DNA from: Nocardioides aquaticus
GTDB taxonomy: Bacteria; Actinomycetota; Actinomycetes; Propionibacteriales; Nocardioidaceae
Direction of reading: 5' to 3'
Length of the DNA: 64,000 nucleotides
Assembly: GCF_018459925.1 (NCBI RefSeq)
Contig: NZ_CP075371.1
Coordinates: forward strand, 4,216,001 to 4,280,000
Within the stretch, counting starts at the first letter, position 1; each line of letters begins with the position of its first letter. Shown here in pieces: positions 33,914-41,770 of this stretch. The position numbers and the translations under genes are program-made. The notes under the pieces are model-generated. The model made no database searches and was not told where the DNA came from. It was given only the letters and a program-made list of their open reading frames with translations.

Positions 33914-33989
33914 GGGCGGATACTTCCACACCGCGGCGATGCGCGCCGGGTCCCCCGACACCCGTCCCCGGCTGCTCTAGCCTGGGCCC

Positions 33990-34865
33990 GTGACCCCGTC
34001 GGAGCGTCCGCGACCGCGGCTGGACCTGCGCCAGCGCTCGATCATGGCCGGGGAGGCCGCCGCCGCCGCGGCCGAGGTCGAGAACGCGTTGAGCCTGGTC
34101 GCCGACCCCACCTCGGCGGCGTTCTTCGACGTCGACAACACCGTCATGCAGGGCGCCAGCATCTTCCACCTCGCCCGCGGGCTGCACCGCCGCGAGTTCT
34201 TCACCACCCGCGACCTCGTCGGCGCCGCCTGGAAGCAGGCCTACTTCCGCGTCGTCGGCGTGGAGGACCCCGACCACGTCTCCGAGACCCGCGAGGCCGC
34301 CCTCTCCTTCATCGCCGGGCACACGGTGACCGAGCTCGAGGAGCTCAGCGAGGAGATCTTCGACGAGACCATGTCGCACCGGATCTGGCCCGGCACCCGC
34401 GCGCTGGCCCAGCTGCACCTCGACCAGGGACAGCGGGTCTGGCTGGTCACCGCGGCGCCGGTCGAGATCGCCCGGATCATCGCGAAGCGCCTCGGCCTGA
34501 CCGGGGCGATGGGCACCGTCGCCGAGCACGTCGACGGCGTCTACACCGGCCGACTGGTCGGCGACATGCTGCACGGACCGGCCAAGGCCGAGGCGATCCG
34601 GGCGCTGGCGGTGCGCGAGGGCCTGGACCTGGCGCGCTGCTCGGCCTACTCCGACTCCGTCAACGACCTGCCGATGCTGTCCCTGGTCGGCGACGCCTGC
34701 GCGGTCAACCCCGACGCCCGGCTGCGGGCCCACGCCCGCGCCGCGGGGTGGCGGGTGCGCGACTACCGGACCGGCCGCAAGGCCGCCCGCGCCGGCCTGG
34801 TCCTGACCGCGGCCGCCGGGGCCCTGGGCGGCGCCGCCGCAGCCGGGCTGCGCCGCCGGTCCTGA
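33990..34865 (+). CDS. HAD-IB family phosphatase (SerB-like)
   Basis: 291 residues. HAD motif I 'AAFFDVDNTVMQG' (nucleophile Asp), motif II in 'VWLVTAAPVEIA', motif III Lys in 'HGPAKAEAIRAL' and motif IV 'AYSDSVNDLPMLSLVG'. This subfamily (HAD-SF-IB, like M. tuberculosis Rv3661) hydrolyses small phosphomonoesters; the physiological substrate is unclear. C-terminal basic/hydrophobic stretch could be a membrane tail. GTG at 33990. It lies between glutaredoxin/ligase and the BldN-type sigma gene. Confidence 0.9.
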   Translation: MTPSERPRPRLDLRQRSIMAGEAAAAAAEVENALSLVADPTSAAFFDVDNTVMQGASIFHLARGLHRREFFTTRDLVGAAWKQAYFRVVGVEDPDHVSETREAALSFIAGHTVTELEELSEEIFDETMSHRIWPGTRALAQLHLDQGQRVWLVTAAPVEIARIIAKRLGLTGAMGTVAEHVDGVYTGRLVGDMLHGPAKAEAIRALAVREGLDLARCSAYSDSVNDLPMLSLVGDACAVNPDARLRAHARAAGWRVRDYRTGRKAARAGLVLTAAAGALGGAAAAGLRRRS

Positions 34866-34958
34866 CGAGCCGCCCGTCGAACCCCTGTGGCGTGGGTCTC
34901 CCCCCGTCTAGACTCAGCAGGTCGCTCCCGGGCGGCCGCCACGGGAGGGGTGCAGCGA

Positions 34959-35750
34959 ATGGTGCAGGGAGGGCAGCACGAGCGCGGCCTGGAGGCCCTG
35001 CGCCGCGCCGTCGCCCACGTCCTGCTGACGACCGACCCGCGGCCCGCGGGCGCGTACCCCCCGGGGACGCTGCTCAACGCCGCGACCTCCTCGACCGGGC
35101 CGGCCGGGCCGGGAACGCCCCTCGGCGGGCCCAGCGGCCCCGGGAACCACGGGGACCACGGGGACCACGGGGAGGCCGCCTCCTCGGCGGTCGACGAGAG
35201 CGAGCGCAGCCGCCTGATCGCGCTGGTCGAGCTCGCCCGCGGTGGTGACGCGGAGGCGTTCGGGATGCTCTTCGACCACTACCACCCGCAGGTCTACCGC
35301 TTCCTCTACCACCGCACCCGCTCGGTGCCGCTGGCCGAGGACCTCACCTCCGAGACCTTCTTCCGCGCGCTGCGCCGGATGCCGGACTTCCGGTGGCAGG
35401 GCAAGGACTTCGGCGCGTGGCTGATGACGATCGCCCGCAACCTCACCGTCGACCACTTCAAGTCCGGCCGGGTCCGGATGGAGTCGACCACCGAGGACAT
35501 GAGCAGGCACGACGACGTCACCGAGAGCACCGAGGACGCCGTGCTGGCGAACCTCACCCACGAGGTGCTGCTCGACGCCCTGCACCAGCTCTCCGACGAG
35601 CAGCGCGACTGCCTGGTGATGAGGTTCCTGCAGGGGCTCAGCATCGCCGAGACCGCGGCCGTCCTGGGCCGCAGCGACGGCGCCGTCAAGCAGCTGCAGC
35701 TGCGCGGTGTGCGGAACCTGGCCAAGCTCCTCCCCGAGGACCTGCGATGA
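34959..35750 (+). CDS. ECF RNA polymerase sigma factor, BldN type
   Basis: 263 residues with an unusual N-terminal extension (about residues 1-75, Gly/Pro/His-rich with 'GDHGDHGE' repeats) before sigma region 2 ('AEAFGMLFDHYHPQVYRFLY', 'AEDLTSETFFRALRRMP') and region 4 ('LSDEQRDCLVMRFLQGLS', 'SDGAVKQLQLRGVRNL'). Sigma-BldN of Streptomyces has a comparable pro-sequence and is encoded near rex and hemA. ATG at 34959 has GGGAGGGG upstream; an in-frame GTG at 34887 has none. The downstream gene is RsbN-like, as for bldN. Role in a probably non-mycelial organism is open. Confidence 0.85.
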   Translation: MVQGGQHERGLEALRRAVAHVLLTTDPRPAGAYPPGTLLNAATSSTGPAGPGTPLGGPSGPGNHGDHGDHGEAASSAVDESERSRLIALVELARGGDAEAFGMLFDHYHPQVYRFLYHRTRSVPLAEDLTSETFFRALRRMPDFRWQGKDFGAWLMTIARNLTVDHFKSGRVRMESTTEDMSRHDDVTESTEDAVLANLTHEVLLDALHQLSDEQRDCLVMRFLQGLSIAETAAVLGRSDGAVKQLQLRGVRNLAKLLPEDLR

Positions 35751-35775
35751 CCGGCGCACGGGTGGGCGGGGACTC

Positions 35776-35804
35776 CGTAACCTCCGGCGCGCGCACGTCG
35801 TTGG
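35776..35804 (+). promoter_or_regulatory. BldN-type promoter for the RsbN-like gene
   Basis: CGTAAC (35776-35781), 17 bases, CGTTGG (35799-35804), matching the sigma-BldN pattern CGTAAC / CGTT. It lies between the sigma gene stop and the RsbN-like ATG at 35860, giving about 50 bp of leader. This would let the sigma factor transcribe its own antagonist. Confidence 0.6.
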
Positions 35805-35859
35805 GCGTCCCGAGAGGCGCGACGGACGAGTGGGCGCCCCCGACACCAGGACGGACCGC

Positions 35860-37280
35860 ATGACCCCCGGGTTCACGACGCGCGCACGAGCGGAACGTTT
35901 CGCCGCCGCGCTCGACGCGTCGCGGGACGCCGCCCCCTCGGCGTCGACCCGGCCTGGCTGCGGCTCGTCGACCGGCTCGAGTCCGGGCCGGAGGTCCAGC
36001 CGCGGCAGGAGTTCGCCTCGGCGCTGCGGGAGCAGCTCCTCACCGCGGCCCGCGACGAGCAGCACGCGACCGGCCTCGTCGACGCGGTGGCCGCGCCCGA
36101 CCCGCTGGACCGGCTGCGGCTGGCGCCGGGACGCCCCCGCGGTCAGCGACGGCTGACGGCGTCGGTGGCCGCCCTCGCCCTCGTCGGAGCCGGCGGCGGG
36201 ATGGCCGTGGCGTCGCAGAGCGCCCTGCCCGGCGAGACCCTCTACCCCGTCAAGCGCGCCCTCGAGGACGTCCGCACCGGCCTCGAGGACGACCCGTCCG
36301 CGAAGGGGACCCGCCTGGTCGCCCAGGCCCGGGACCGGTTGACCGAGGTCGCCGCGCTCACCGCCGCCGACGGCGCCGACCCGGTGGCCGTCGAGCGCAC
36401 CCTGGACGACTTCGCCGCCCAGGCCCGCGAGGCAGCCGACCTCAAGCTCGAGGCGTACTACGACTCCGGCAGCCAGGCCGAGGTGCTCGAGGTCCGGGAC
36501 CTCGCCACGGACTCCGTCGCCGTCCTCGGCTCCCTCGAGCCCGTGGTGCCCGAGACCGCCCTGGGTGCGCTGCTGCGGGCGGCCCAGGACCTGCGGGACC
36601 TCGACGCCGTCGCCCGGCAGGCCTGCGGCGGCTGCGGCGGCCCCGTGGTCGACCTCGTCCCCGACCTGGCGCTCGACCCGGCCTCCGCCGACCTCGGCAG
36701 GGCGCTCGGCCTGGGCGAGCTCCGCGCCGCGGGACGCCCCGACACCGGCCGCGGGAGCGACGTCGACGGCGGCGCCGGTGCGGGCGGCCCCGACGGGGCG
36801 GCGCGCCCCGGGGCCGAGGGACGTACGCCGGGCGACCGCTCACCGCGAGGAACGCAGGACCGGCAGCAGGGCGGGCAGGCAGGCGGACAGGCAGGCGGAC
36901 AGCCGGGCGGGCAGCTGGGCGGCGGTGCGTCCTTGCCGGTCGACGGCGGCTCGGTCCCCGAGCTCCAGGGACCGCTGCGTGACCTGACCGAGAGCGTCAC
37001 GAGGACCCTCGAGGGGCTGACCGGGTCCCCCCTCGGCGACCTGGAGGGCGGACTGCTCGGTGGCGGCGGATCCGGCGGCGGGTCGGGCGGCGGATCCGGC
37101 GGCGGGTCCGGCGGGTCCGACCAGGGCACCGGCGGCAAGGACGGCCCGAGGAAGGGCGACGGCAGGAACGGCGGCAAGAACGACGGCAAGAACGGCGGCG
37201 GCAGCGGCGGCGCCGGCGGCGGCCTGGTGGGCGAGACCCTCGAGAAGGTCGACGACACCCTCGGCGGGCTGATCCCCTGA
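35860..37280 (+). pseudogene. RsbN-like DUF5667 membrane anti-sigma factor, frameshifted in this sequence
   Basis: Probable antagonist of the upstream sigma factor. The first 26 codons (MTPGFTTRARAERFAAALDA...) are in one frame and the rest in another; the switch is at a C5 run, 35933-35937, where one more C would give a continuous 473-residue protein reading 'DAAPLGVDPAWLRLVD'. The rest has 'RPRGQRRLTASVAALALVG' leading into one helix, the DUF5667 signature 'SALPGETLYPVKRALED', and a long Gly/Ser/Asn/Lys-rich extracellular tail. A start at GTG 36087 would lose the cytoplasmic domain. Probably a homopolymer sequencing error. Confidence 0.85.
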
Positions 37281-37345
37281 CCGCTCCCCGGCACGGGGTC
37301 CGGCACGGGGGTACGGCGCGCGGCCCGGGTGGGGGCCCGCGTGGC

Positions 37346-38578
37346 TCAGCCGAAGACGGAGTCGCGGTCCATCAGCAGCCGGTAGAGCGTCTGCTGGATC
37401 GTCTCGCGGACCTGGTCGGTCACGTCGAAGACCAGCATCGGGTCGTCGGCCGCACCGGGCTCGTAGTCGTCGGTGCGGATCGGCTCCCCGAACTCCAGCA
37501 GCCACTTCGAGGGCAGCGGGACGAGGCCCAGCGGCCCGAGCCACGGGAACAGCGGGGTGATCGGGACGTACGGCAGGCCCAGCAGCCGGGCCAGGGCCGG
37601 CACATTGCCGATCATCGGGTAGATCTCCTCCGCCCCGACCACCGCGAGCGGCACGATCGGGACACCGGTGCGCAGGGCGGCCGAGACGAAGCCGCCGCGC
37701 CCGAAGCGCTGCAGCTTGTAGCGCTCGGCGTACGGCTTGCCGACGCCCTTGAACCCCTCCGGCCAGACGCCGACCAGCTCGCCCCCGCGCAGCATCCGTT
37801 CGGCGTCCTCCTGGCAGGCCAGGGTGGCGCCGGCCTTGCGGGCCAGGGCGCTGACGACCGGGAGCCGGAAGACGAGGTCGGCGCCCAGGGGCCGCAGGAA
37901 GCGTCCGGTGTGGTCGTGCACGCTGACCATCGTCATCGCACCGTCGACCGGGATCGTCCCGGAGTGGTTCGAGACCACCAGGGCACCCCCGACCTCGGGG
38001 ATGTTCTCGGCGCCACGGACCTCGATCCGGAACCACGACCGCGCCAGCGGCCGCACGGCGGCCAGCAGGAAGCGCTCGGTGACCTCGGCGTCGAAGCCGT
38101 ACTCGTCGACGGGGTAGTCGCCGGTCAGCCGCCGGCGCCAGAAGGCCAGCAGCCGCGCCAGCTGCGGCTCCCACTGCTCGCCGAACACCTCGCGGGCCGC
38201 GGTCTGCAGCGCTCCCAGCCACTGGGCCGGTGACACCTGGGCGAGCGGGTTGCGCTCCTGGGTGCGCGCCGCGGCGCGGCGCCCGGCCGTGGTCGGGGCC
38301 GTCGAGGGCTCGACCGGCTCGACGGGGTCCGGGACGCCGACCGGGCCCACGGCCGGCTCTGCCTCGGGCAGGTCGTCCTCGGGCAGGTCGTCCTCGTGCA
38401 GGTCGTCCTCGGCCGGGTCCGCGGGTGCGGCACCGGCCGGGGGCTTGGCCCGGCGCGGCGGACCGTGCGGGGCGCCGTGGGCGCCGGCGAGGCCGCGGGC
38501 GGCGGACGAGGGGGCGCGACCGGTGCCGCGCCCGGGCTGCCCGCGGGTGCCCAGCGGGATGATCTCGGCGTCACCCAT
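37346..38578 (-). CDS. Lysophospholipid acyltransferase family protein
   Basis: PlsC-fold acyltransferase, 410 residues. A 150-residue low-complexity acidic/Pro region ('DDLHEDDLPEDDLPEAE') precedes the catalytic domain with 'VVSNHSGTIPVD' (HX4D; here NHSGTIPVD), 'WPEGFKG' and 'GVPIVPLAVVGAEE'. ATG at 38578 overlaps the upstream epimerase by 8 bp. Corresponds by neighbourhood and sequence type to M. tuberculosis Rv0502, next to Rv0501 (galE2). Confidence 0.88.
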   Translation of the reverse strand: MGDAEIIPLGTRGQPGRGTGRAPSSAARGLAGAHGAPHGPPRRAKPPAGAAPADPAEDDLHEDDLPEDDLPEAEPAVGPVGVPDPVEPVEPSTAPTTAGRRAAARTQERNPLAQVSPAQWLGALQTAAREVFGEQWEPQLARLLAFWRRRLTGDYPVDEYGFDAEVTERFLLAAVRPLARSWFRIEVRGAENIPEVGGALVVSNHSGTIPVDGAMTMVSVHDHTGRFLRPLGADLVFRLPVVSALARKAGATLACQEDAERMLRGGELVGVWPEGFKGVGKPYAERYKLQRFGRGGFVSAALRTGVPIVPLAVVGAEEIYPMIGNVPALARLLGLPYVPITPLFPWLGPLGLVPLPSKWLLEFGEPIRTDDYEPGAADDPMLVFDVTDQVRETIQQTLYRLLMDRDSVFG

Positions 38579-39650
38579 CGAGGTCGCCCCCGGGCATCGC
38601 CGAGACGGGTGCGGGGACGGGTGCGGGGACGGGTGCGGGGTCCGGAAGCAGGTCGGCCAGCCCACCCACGACCCGGGCACCGCGGCCACCGGTCGGGGCG
38701 AGACCGGCTCCGAAGTCGGCGAAGGCCTCGGCGGTCGAGTACGACGGGGAGAACCCGAGCTCGGCGCGCATCCGCGTGGTGTCCACGCCCCGACCGTAGG
38801 TCAGGAACGCCAGCTGCTCTGGGGAGAAGTCCGCGGCGCGCGCGGAGCGGAGCACCGAGCCGAGCCCGCCGACGGCGAAGCCGGGCATCGGGACCATCGG
38901 TCGCTGCAGCCGGCGTACGGCCTGCGAGAGCGTGAGGAGCCCGTCGCCGGCGACGTTGAACGTGCCGGGGACGTCGGTGTCGACCGCGTGGTGGAGCACC
39001 GCCATCAGGTCCGACTCGTGCAGGAACTGCAGCCGCGCGTCGTGGCCGAGCACGACCGGGACGACCGGCAGCCGGAAGTAGGACGTGATCGGGCTCTGGA
39101 CGTGCGGGCCGATCACGTTGGCGCAGCGCAGCATCGTGACGCGCACGTCGGGTCGACGGCGCGCCATGCCGCGGACGTAGCCCTCGATCTCGGCGACGTC
39201 CTTGGCGTAGCCCGAGCGCGGCGGCCGGCGCGGCTCCATCTCCTCGGTGAACATCGCGGGGTCGCGGCTGCTCGCGCCGTACACCGTGGTGGTCGACTTC
39301 ACCACCAGCCGCTGCACCGACGGCGCCTTCTGGCACGCCGCGAGCAGCTGCATCGTCCCGATGACGTTGAGCTCCTTCATCGGTCCCCGGCCGCCGGTGC
39401 TGCCGGGGGTGGCGATGACGCTCATGTGCACGACGGTGTCGACGTCCTCCCGGGCGATCACCTTGGCGATCACCGGGTTGCGGATGTCGGCACGCACGAA
39501 GGACACGTCGCCGATGTCGCCGCGGGGCGGCACGACGTCGACGCCGATCACCCGCCGCACGCCCGGCTGGGCGGCGATCCTGCGCGCGAAGCGACGCCCG
39601 AGGTCCCGAGAGACCCCGGTGACCAGGACGGTCCGGGCGTCAGCTGCCAC
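38571..39650 (-). CDS. NAD-dependent epimerase/dehydratase (GalE2-like)
   Basis: Extended SDR, 359 residues: 'VLVTGVSRDLGRRFARRI' (a variant Rossmann motif), 'VVHMSVIATPGS', 'STTTVYGASSRD', 'RSGYAKDVAEIE' (YxxxK) and a Pro/Ala/Val-rich C-terminus. Substrate probably a nucleotide sugar; unproven. GTG at 39650. Lies between bS22 and the acyltransferase, as galE2 (Rv0501) does in M. tuberculosis. Confidence 0.88.
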   Translation of the reverse strand: MAADARTVLVTGVSRDLGRRFARRIAAQPGVRRVIGVDVVPPRGDIGDVSFVRADIRNPVIAKVIAREDVDTVVHMSVIATPGSTGGRGPMKELNVIGTMQLLAACQKAPSVQRLVVKSTTTVYGASSRDPAMFTEEMEPRRPPRSGYAKDVAEIEGYVRGMARRRPDVRVTMLRCANVIGPHVQSPITSYFRLPVVPVVLGHDARLQFLHESDLMAVLHHAVDTDVPGTFNVAGDGLLTLSQAVRRLQRPMVPMPGFAVGGLGSVLRSARAADFSPEQLAFLTYGRGVDTTRMRAELGFSPSYSTAEAFADFGAGLAPTGGRGARVVGGLADLLPDPAPVPAPVPAPVSAMPGGDLDG

Positions 39651-39713
39651 GAGGTGCTCCCAGGTGCGGGCGTGCGAGGACGGGGAGCGGGCGCACGGGG
39701 GCGCCCGTACGGC

Positions 39714-39815
39714 CTACTTGCCGAGCTTGCGACGCTGGACGCGCGTCTTCTTCAGGAGCTTGCGGTGCTTCTTTTTGGCCATGCGCTTGCGCCGCTTCTT
39801 GATGACAGAACCCAC
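39714..39815 (-). CDS. Small ribosomal subunit protein bS22 (AURKAIP1/COX24 domain)
   Basis: 33-residue, extremely basic peptide: starts '[20 protein letters not shown]' after a GTG initiator and ends 'RVQRRKLGK'. This is the actinobacterial bS22 protein found near the decoding centre of mycobacterial 30S subunits (Rv0500B). GAGAGG lies upstream of the GTG at 39815. It is preceded by the HTH gene and followed by the epimerase, the same order as Rv0500A-Rv0500B-Rv0501. Confidence 0.93.
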   Translation of the reverse strand: MGSVIKKRRKRMAKKKHRKLLKKTRVQRRKLGK

Positions 39816-39912
39816 GGGTTACCTCTCAGACACTGGTCCCTCGCGGCGAGCGCCGCCAGGACCGCCCCACCTTAGCCATGGCGGCCACACCCGGCCGAAT
39901 CGGCCCCCGGAC

Positions 39913-40119
39913 TCAGCCGGCGTCGTAGAAGCTCTTGCGGAGGTACTCGTCGACGTCCTCCTCGCGGACCCGGAAGGACCGGCCCACCCGGACGGCGGGG
40001 ACCTCCCCGCCGTGCAGCAACCGGTAGACCGTCATCTTCGAGACCCGCATGCGGGTCGCGACCTCGGCGACGGTCATGAACTCCGGCTCGGTTCCCGGCC
40101 CGGACGAGCTCGAGACCAT
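39913..40119 (-). CDS. Excisionase-type helix-turn-helix protein (Rv0500A-like)
   Basis: 68 residues with a MerR/excisionase-like winged HTH: 'MTVAEVATRMRVSKMTVYRL' then 'VPAVRVGRSFRVREEDVDEYL', ending 'SFYDAG'. The sequence closely follows Rv0500A-type regulators next to bS22. DNA targets are unknown; a perfect 14-bp palindrome lies 17 bp upstream of its ATG (40119) and may be an autoregulatory site. Confidence 0.88.
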   Translation of the reverse strand: MVSSSSGPGTEPEFMTVAEVATRMRVSKMTVYRLLHGGEVPAVRVGRSFRVREEDVDEYLRKSFYDAG

Positions 40120-40135
40120 GTGGCACCTGTCTTCC

Positions 40136-40149
40136 TCGGCACGTGCCGA
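40136..40149. promoter_or_regulatory. 14-bp palindrome upstream of the HTH gene
   Basis: TCGGCACGTGCCGA is a perfect palindrome 17 bp before the HTH start. Its position suits an operator read by the HTH protein or another dimeric regulator. No experimental precedent recalled. Confidence 0.4.
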
Positions 40150-40303
40150 TGACTCCCTCCGCTGACTTTCACCAGCGCTTGACCGGAGGATAGGGCCTGG
40201 AGTGACGGGTGGGGAAGAGAATGTCTCGACTGACTCGTGGGGCGCGGCGTGTCGCCTTGACTCGGGAGGCAGGCCGCCGCGGACAGAGGCCCGGAGAGCC
40301 CGG

Positions 40304-41494
40304 TCAGAGCACCGGGTCCAGGCCGTGGAGCGGGAAGGTGGCGGTCCTGGTCGCCTGGACCAGCCGGTCCAGCCAGCTGTCCGGGTCGTAGCCCTCCTCC
40401 CACGGCCGGTAGGTCGGGGTGCGCCCCTCGGTCAGCCGCAGCGGCGCGGTCGCGCCGAGCAGCTCCATGACGTGCTCGCGCCACCCCGGAGGGGTGAGCG
40501 TGGCCGGGTCGAGCGGGGCGCCGCCGACCACGGCGAGCAGGTGCGACCAGGAGCGCGGGACGACGCCGACCACGGCGTACCCACCGCCGCCCAGGGCGAC
40601 CCACCGTCCGCCGGCGACCTCGTGGGCGAGGTCGTGCAGCGCGAGGTAGCTGGCGCGCTGGCCGTCGACGGTGAGGGTGAGGTCGGCCAGCGGGTCGTCG
40701 GCGTGGGAGTCGCAGCCGTGCTGGGTGACCAGGACGTCGGGGGCGAACTCGCGCAGCACCGGCGGCACGACGGCGTGGAAGGCGCGCAGCCAGCCCTCGT
40801 CCGAGGTGCCCGGCGGCAGCGCCACGTTGACCGCGCTGCCCTTGGCGTCGGGGCCGCCGGTGTCGCCGGCGAAGCCGGTGCCCGGGAAGAGGAACTGCCC
40901 GCTCTCGTGCAGCGAGATCGTCAGCACCCGCGGGTCGTCGTAGAAGATCGCCTCGACGCCGTCGCCGTGGTGGACGTCGACGTCGACGTAGGCCACCTTC
41001 TGCGCGCCCTGGTCGAGCAGCCACCGGATCCCGACGGCGACGTCGTTGTAGACGCAGAAGCCGCTGGCCCGGTCCGGCATCGCGTGGTGCAGCCCGCCGG
41101 TGACGTTGACGCTGTGCAGGGACTCCCCGCTCCAGACCTGGCGGCAGGCCTCGACCGTGGCCCCCACGACGTGGGCGGCCGCGACGTCCATCCCCCGGAA
41201 GACCGGGTTGTCGTCGGTGCCGAGGCCGAAGGCCTCCTCGCCGGCGCCGGGCTCGCGGCCCATCCGGGCGACGGCCTCGATCAGCGCGTCGTCGTGGACG
41301 GTGGCGACCAGGTCGAGGTCGGCCATCGGGGCGTCGACGGCCCGCAGGTGCTCCAGCACCCCGAGCTCGCGGGAAAGCCGCATGGTGAGGTCGACGCGCA
41401 GCGGGGACATCGGGTGACCTGCCCCGAAGTCGTAGGCGGTCAGGCCGTCGTCGAAGACGACCGTCGCCGGCCCGGGGCAGGAGGTCTCGGTCAC
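40304..41494 (-). CDS. acuC: Acetoin utilization protein AcuC (histone-deacetylase fold)
   Basis: Zinc-dependent deacetylase of the arginase/HDAC superfamily, 396 residues. Motifs: 'HPMSPLRVDLTM', 'GGLHHAMPDRASGFCVYND' (catalytic His pair), 'AYVDVDVHHGDGVEAIFYDD' (metal Asp/His) and 'LALGGGGYAV'. AcuC deacetylates acetyl-CoA synthetase in Bacillus. GTG at 41494. Monocistronic; its upstream region carries a 66-bp element and the divergent trpS leader. Confidence 0.92.
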   Translation of the reverse strand: MTETSCPGPATVVFDDGLTAYDFGAGHPMSPLRVDLTMRLSRELGVLEHLRAVDAPMADLDLVATVHDDALIEAVARMGREPGAGEEAFGLGTDDNPVFRGMDVAAAHVVGATVEACRQVWSGESLHSVNVTGGLHHAMPDRASGFCVYNDVAVGIRWLLDQGAQKVAYVDVDVHHGDGVEAIFYDDPRVLTISLHESGQFLFPGTGFAGDTGGPDAKGSAVNVALPPGTSDEGWLRAFHAVVPPVLREFAPDVLVTQHGCDSHADDPLADLTLTVDGQRASYLALHDLAHEVAGGRWVALGGGGYAVVGVVPRSWSHLLAVVGGAPLDPATLTPPGWREHVMELLGATAPLRLTEGRTPTYRPWEEGYDPDSWLDRLVQATRTATFPLHGLDPVL

Positions 41495-41518
41495 GTCCGC
41501 ACGCTAACCGACCCCCGC

Positions 41519-41584
41519 CGAGATGACGCTCGCGGACAGCCGAGATGACGCTTCCGGCGCCTCGAGATGGCCGTTCCGGACACC
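41519..41584 (+). repeat. 66-bp dispersed element, copy C
   Basis: Units start at 41519, 41541 and 41563 and show the standard series of unit ends (GGACAGC, GGCGCCT, GGACACC). Unlike the other four copies it is not next to a stop codon; it lies between the divergent acuC start and the trpS leader, 28 bp before the leader-peptide GTG. Confidence 0.85.
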
Positions 41585-41612
41585 TCCTGGCGACTCGTGG
41601 CACGATGCCTGC

Positions 41613-41660
41613 GTGCCGACGACCCTTGCTCGCTCCCACCAGCAGTGGTGGCCCGCCTGA
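41613..41660 (+). CDS. trpS leader peptide with tandem Trp codons
   Basis: A 15-codon open frame, GTG CCG ACG ... ending Gln-Gln-Trp-Trp-Pro-Ala-stop, has TGG TGG at 41646-41651 and stops at 41658-41660, inside the first hairpin of an attenuator. Paired Trp codons immediately upstream of a tryptophanyl-tRNA synthetase gene indicate a sensing peptide. The Streptomyces coelicolor auxiliary, indolmycin-resistant TrpRS gene is known to be controlled by ribosome-mediated attenuation in this manner. Confidence 0.85.
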   Translation: MPTTLARSHQQWWPA

Positions 41661-41720
41661 CCAGGCGGCCCACCTCGTCGACGCACCCACCCCACCCACG
41701 GCCGCCCACGAGGCGGCCGT
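41653..41720 (+). promoter_or_regulatory. Transcription attenuator of trpS
   Basis: Four mutually exclusive segments: 1 CCGCCTG (41653-41659), 2 CAGGCGGCC (41662-41670), 3 ACGGCCGCC (41698-41706), 4 GGCGGCCGT (41712-41720). Segments 1:2 pair (7 bp), 2:3 pair (7 bp, antiterminator) and 3:4 pair (9 bp, terminator-like). A ribosome stalled on the Trp codons would cover segment 1, freeing 2 to pair with 3. No U-run follows the 3:4 hairpin. Confidence 0.8.
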
Positions 41721-41770
41721 ACGCGTGACTCCGGACCCTCCCGTGGGCAGCACCCACCACGGAGGACCCG

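Noticed and set aside
36838..37212. Gly/Ser/Gln-rich repeats as an inserted element
   Set aside because: They stay in frame within the RsbN-like extracellular tail, and similar tails occur in many actinobacterial membrane proteins.
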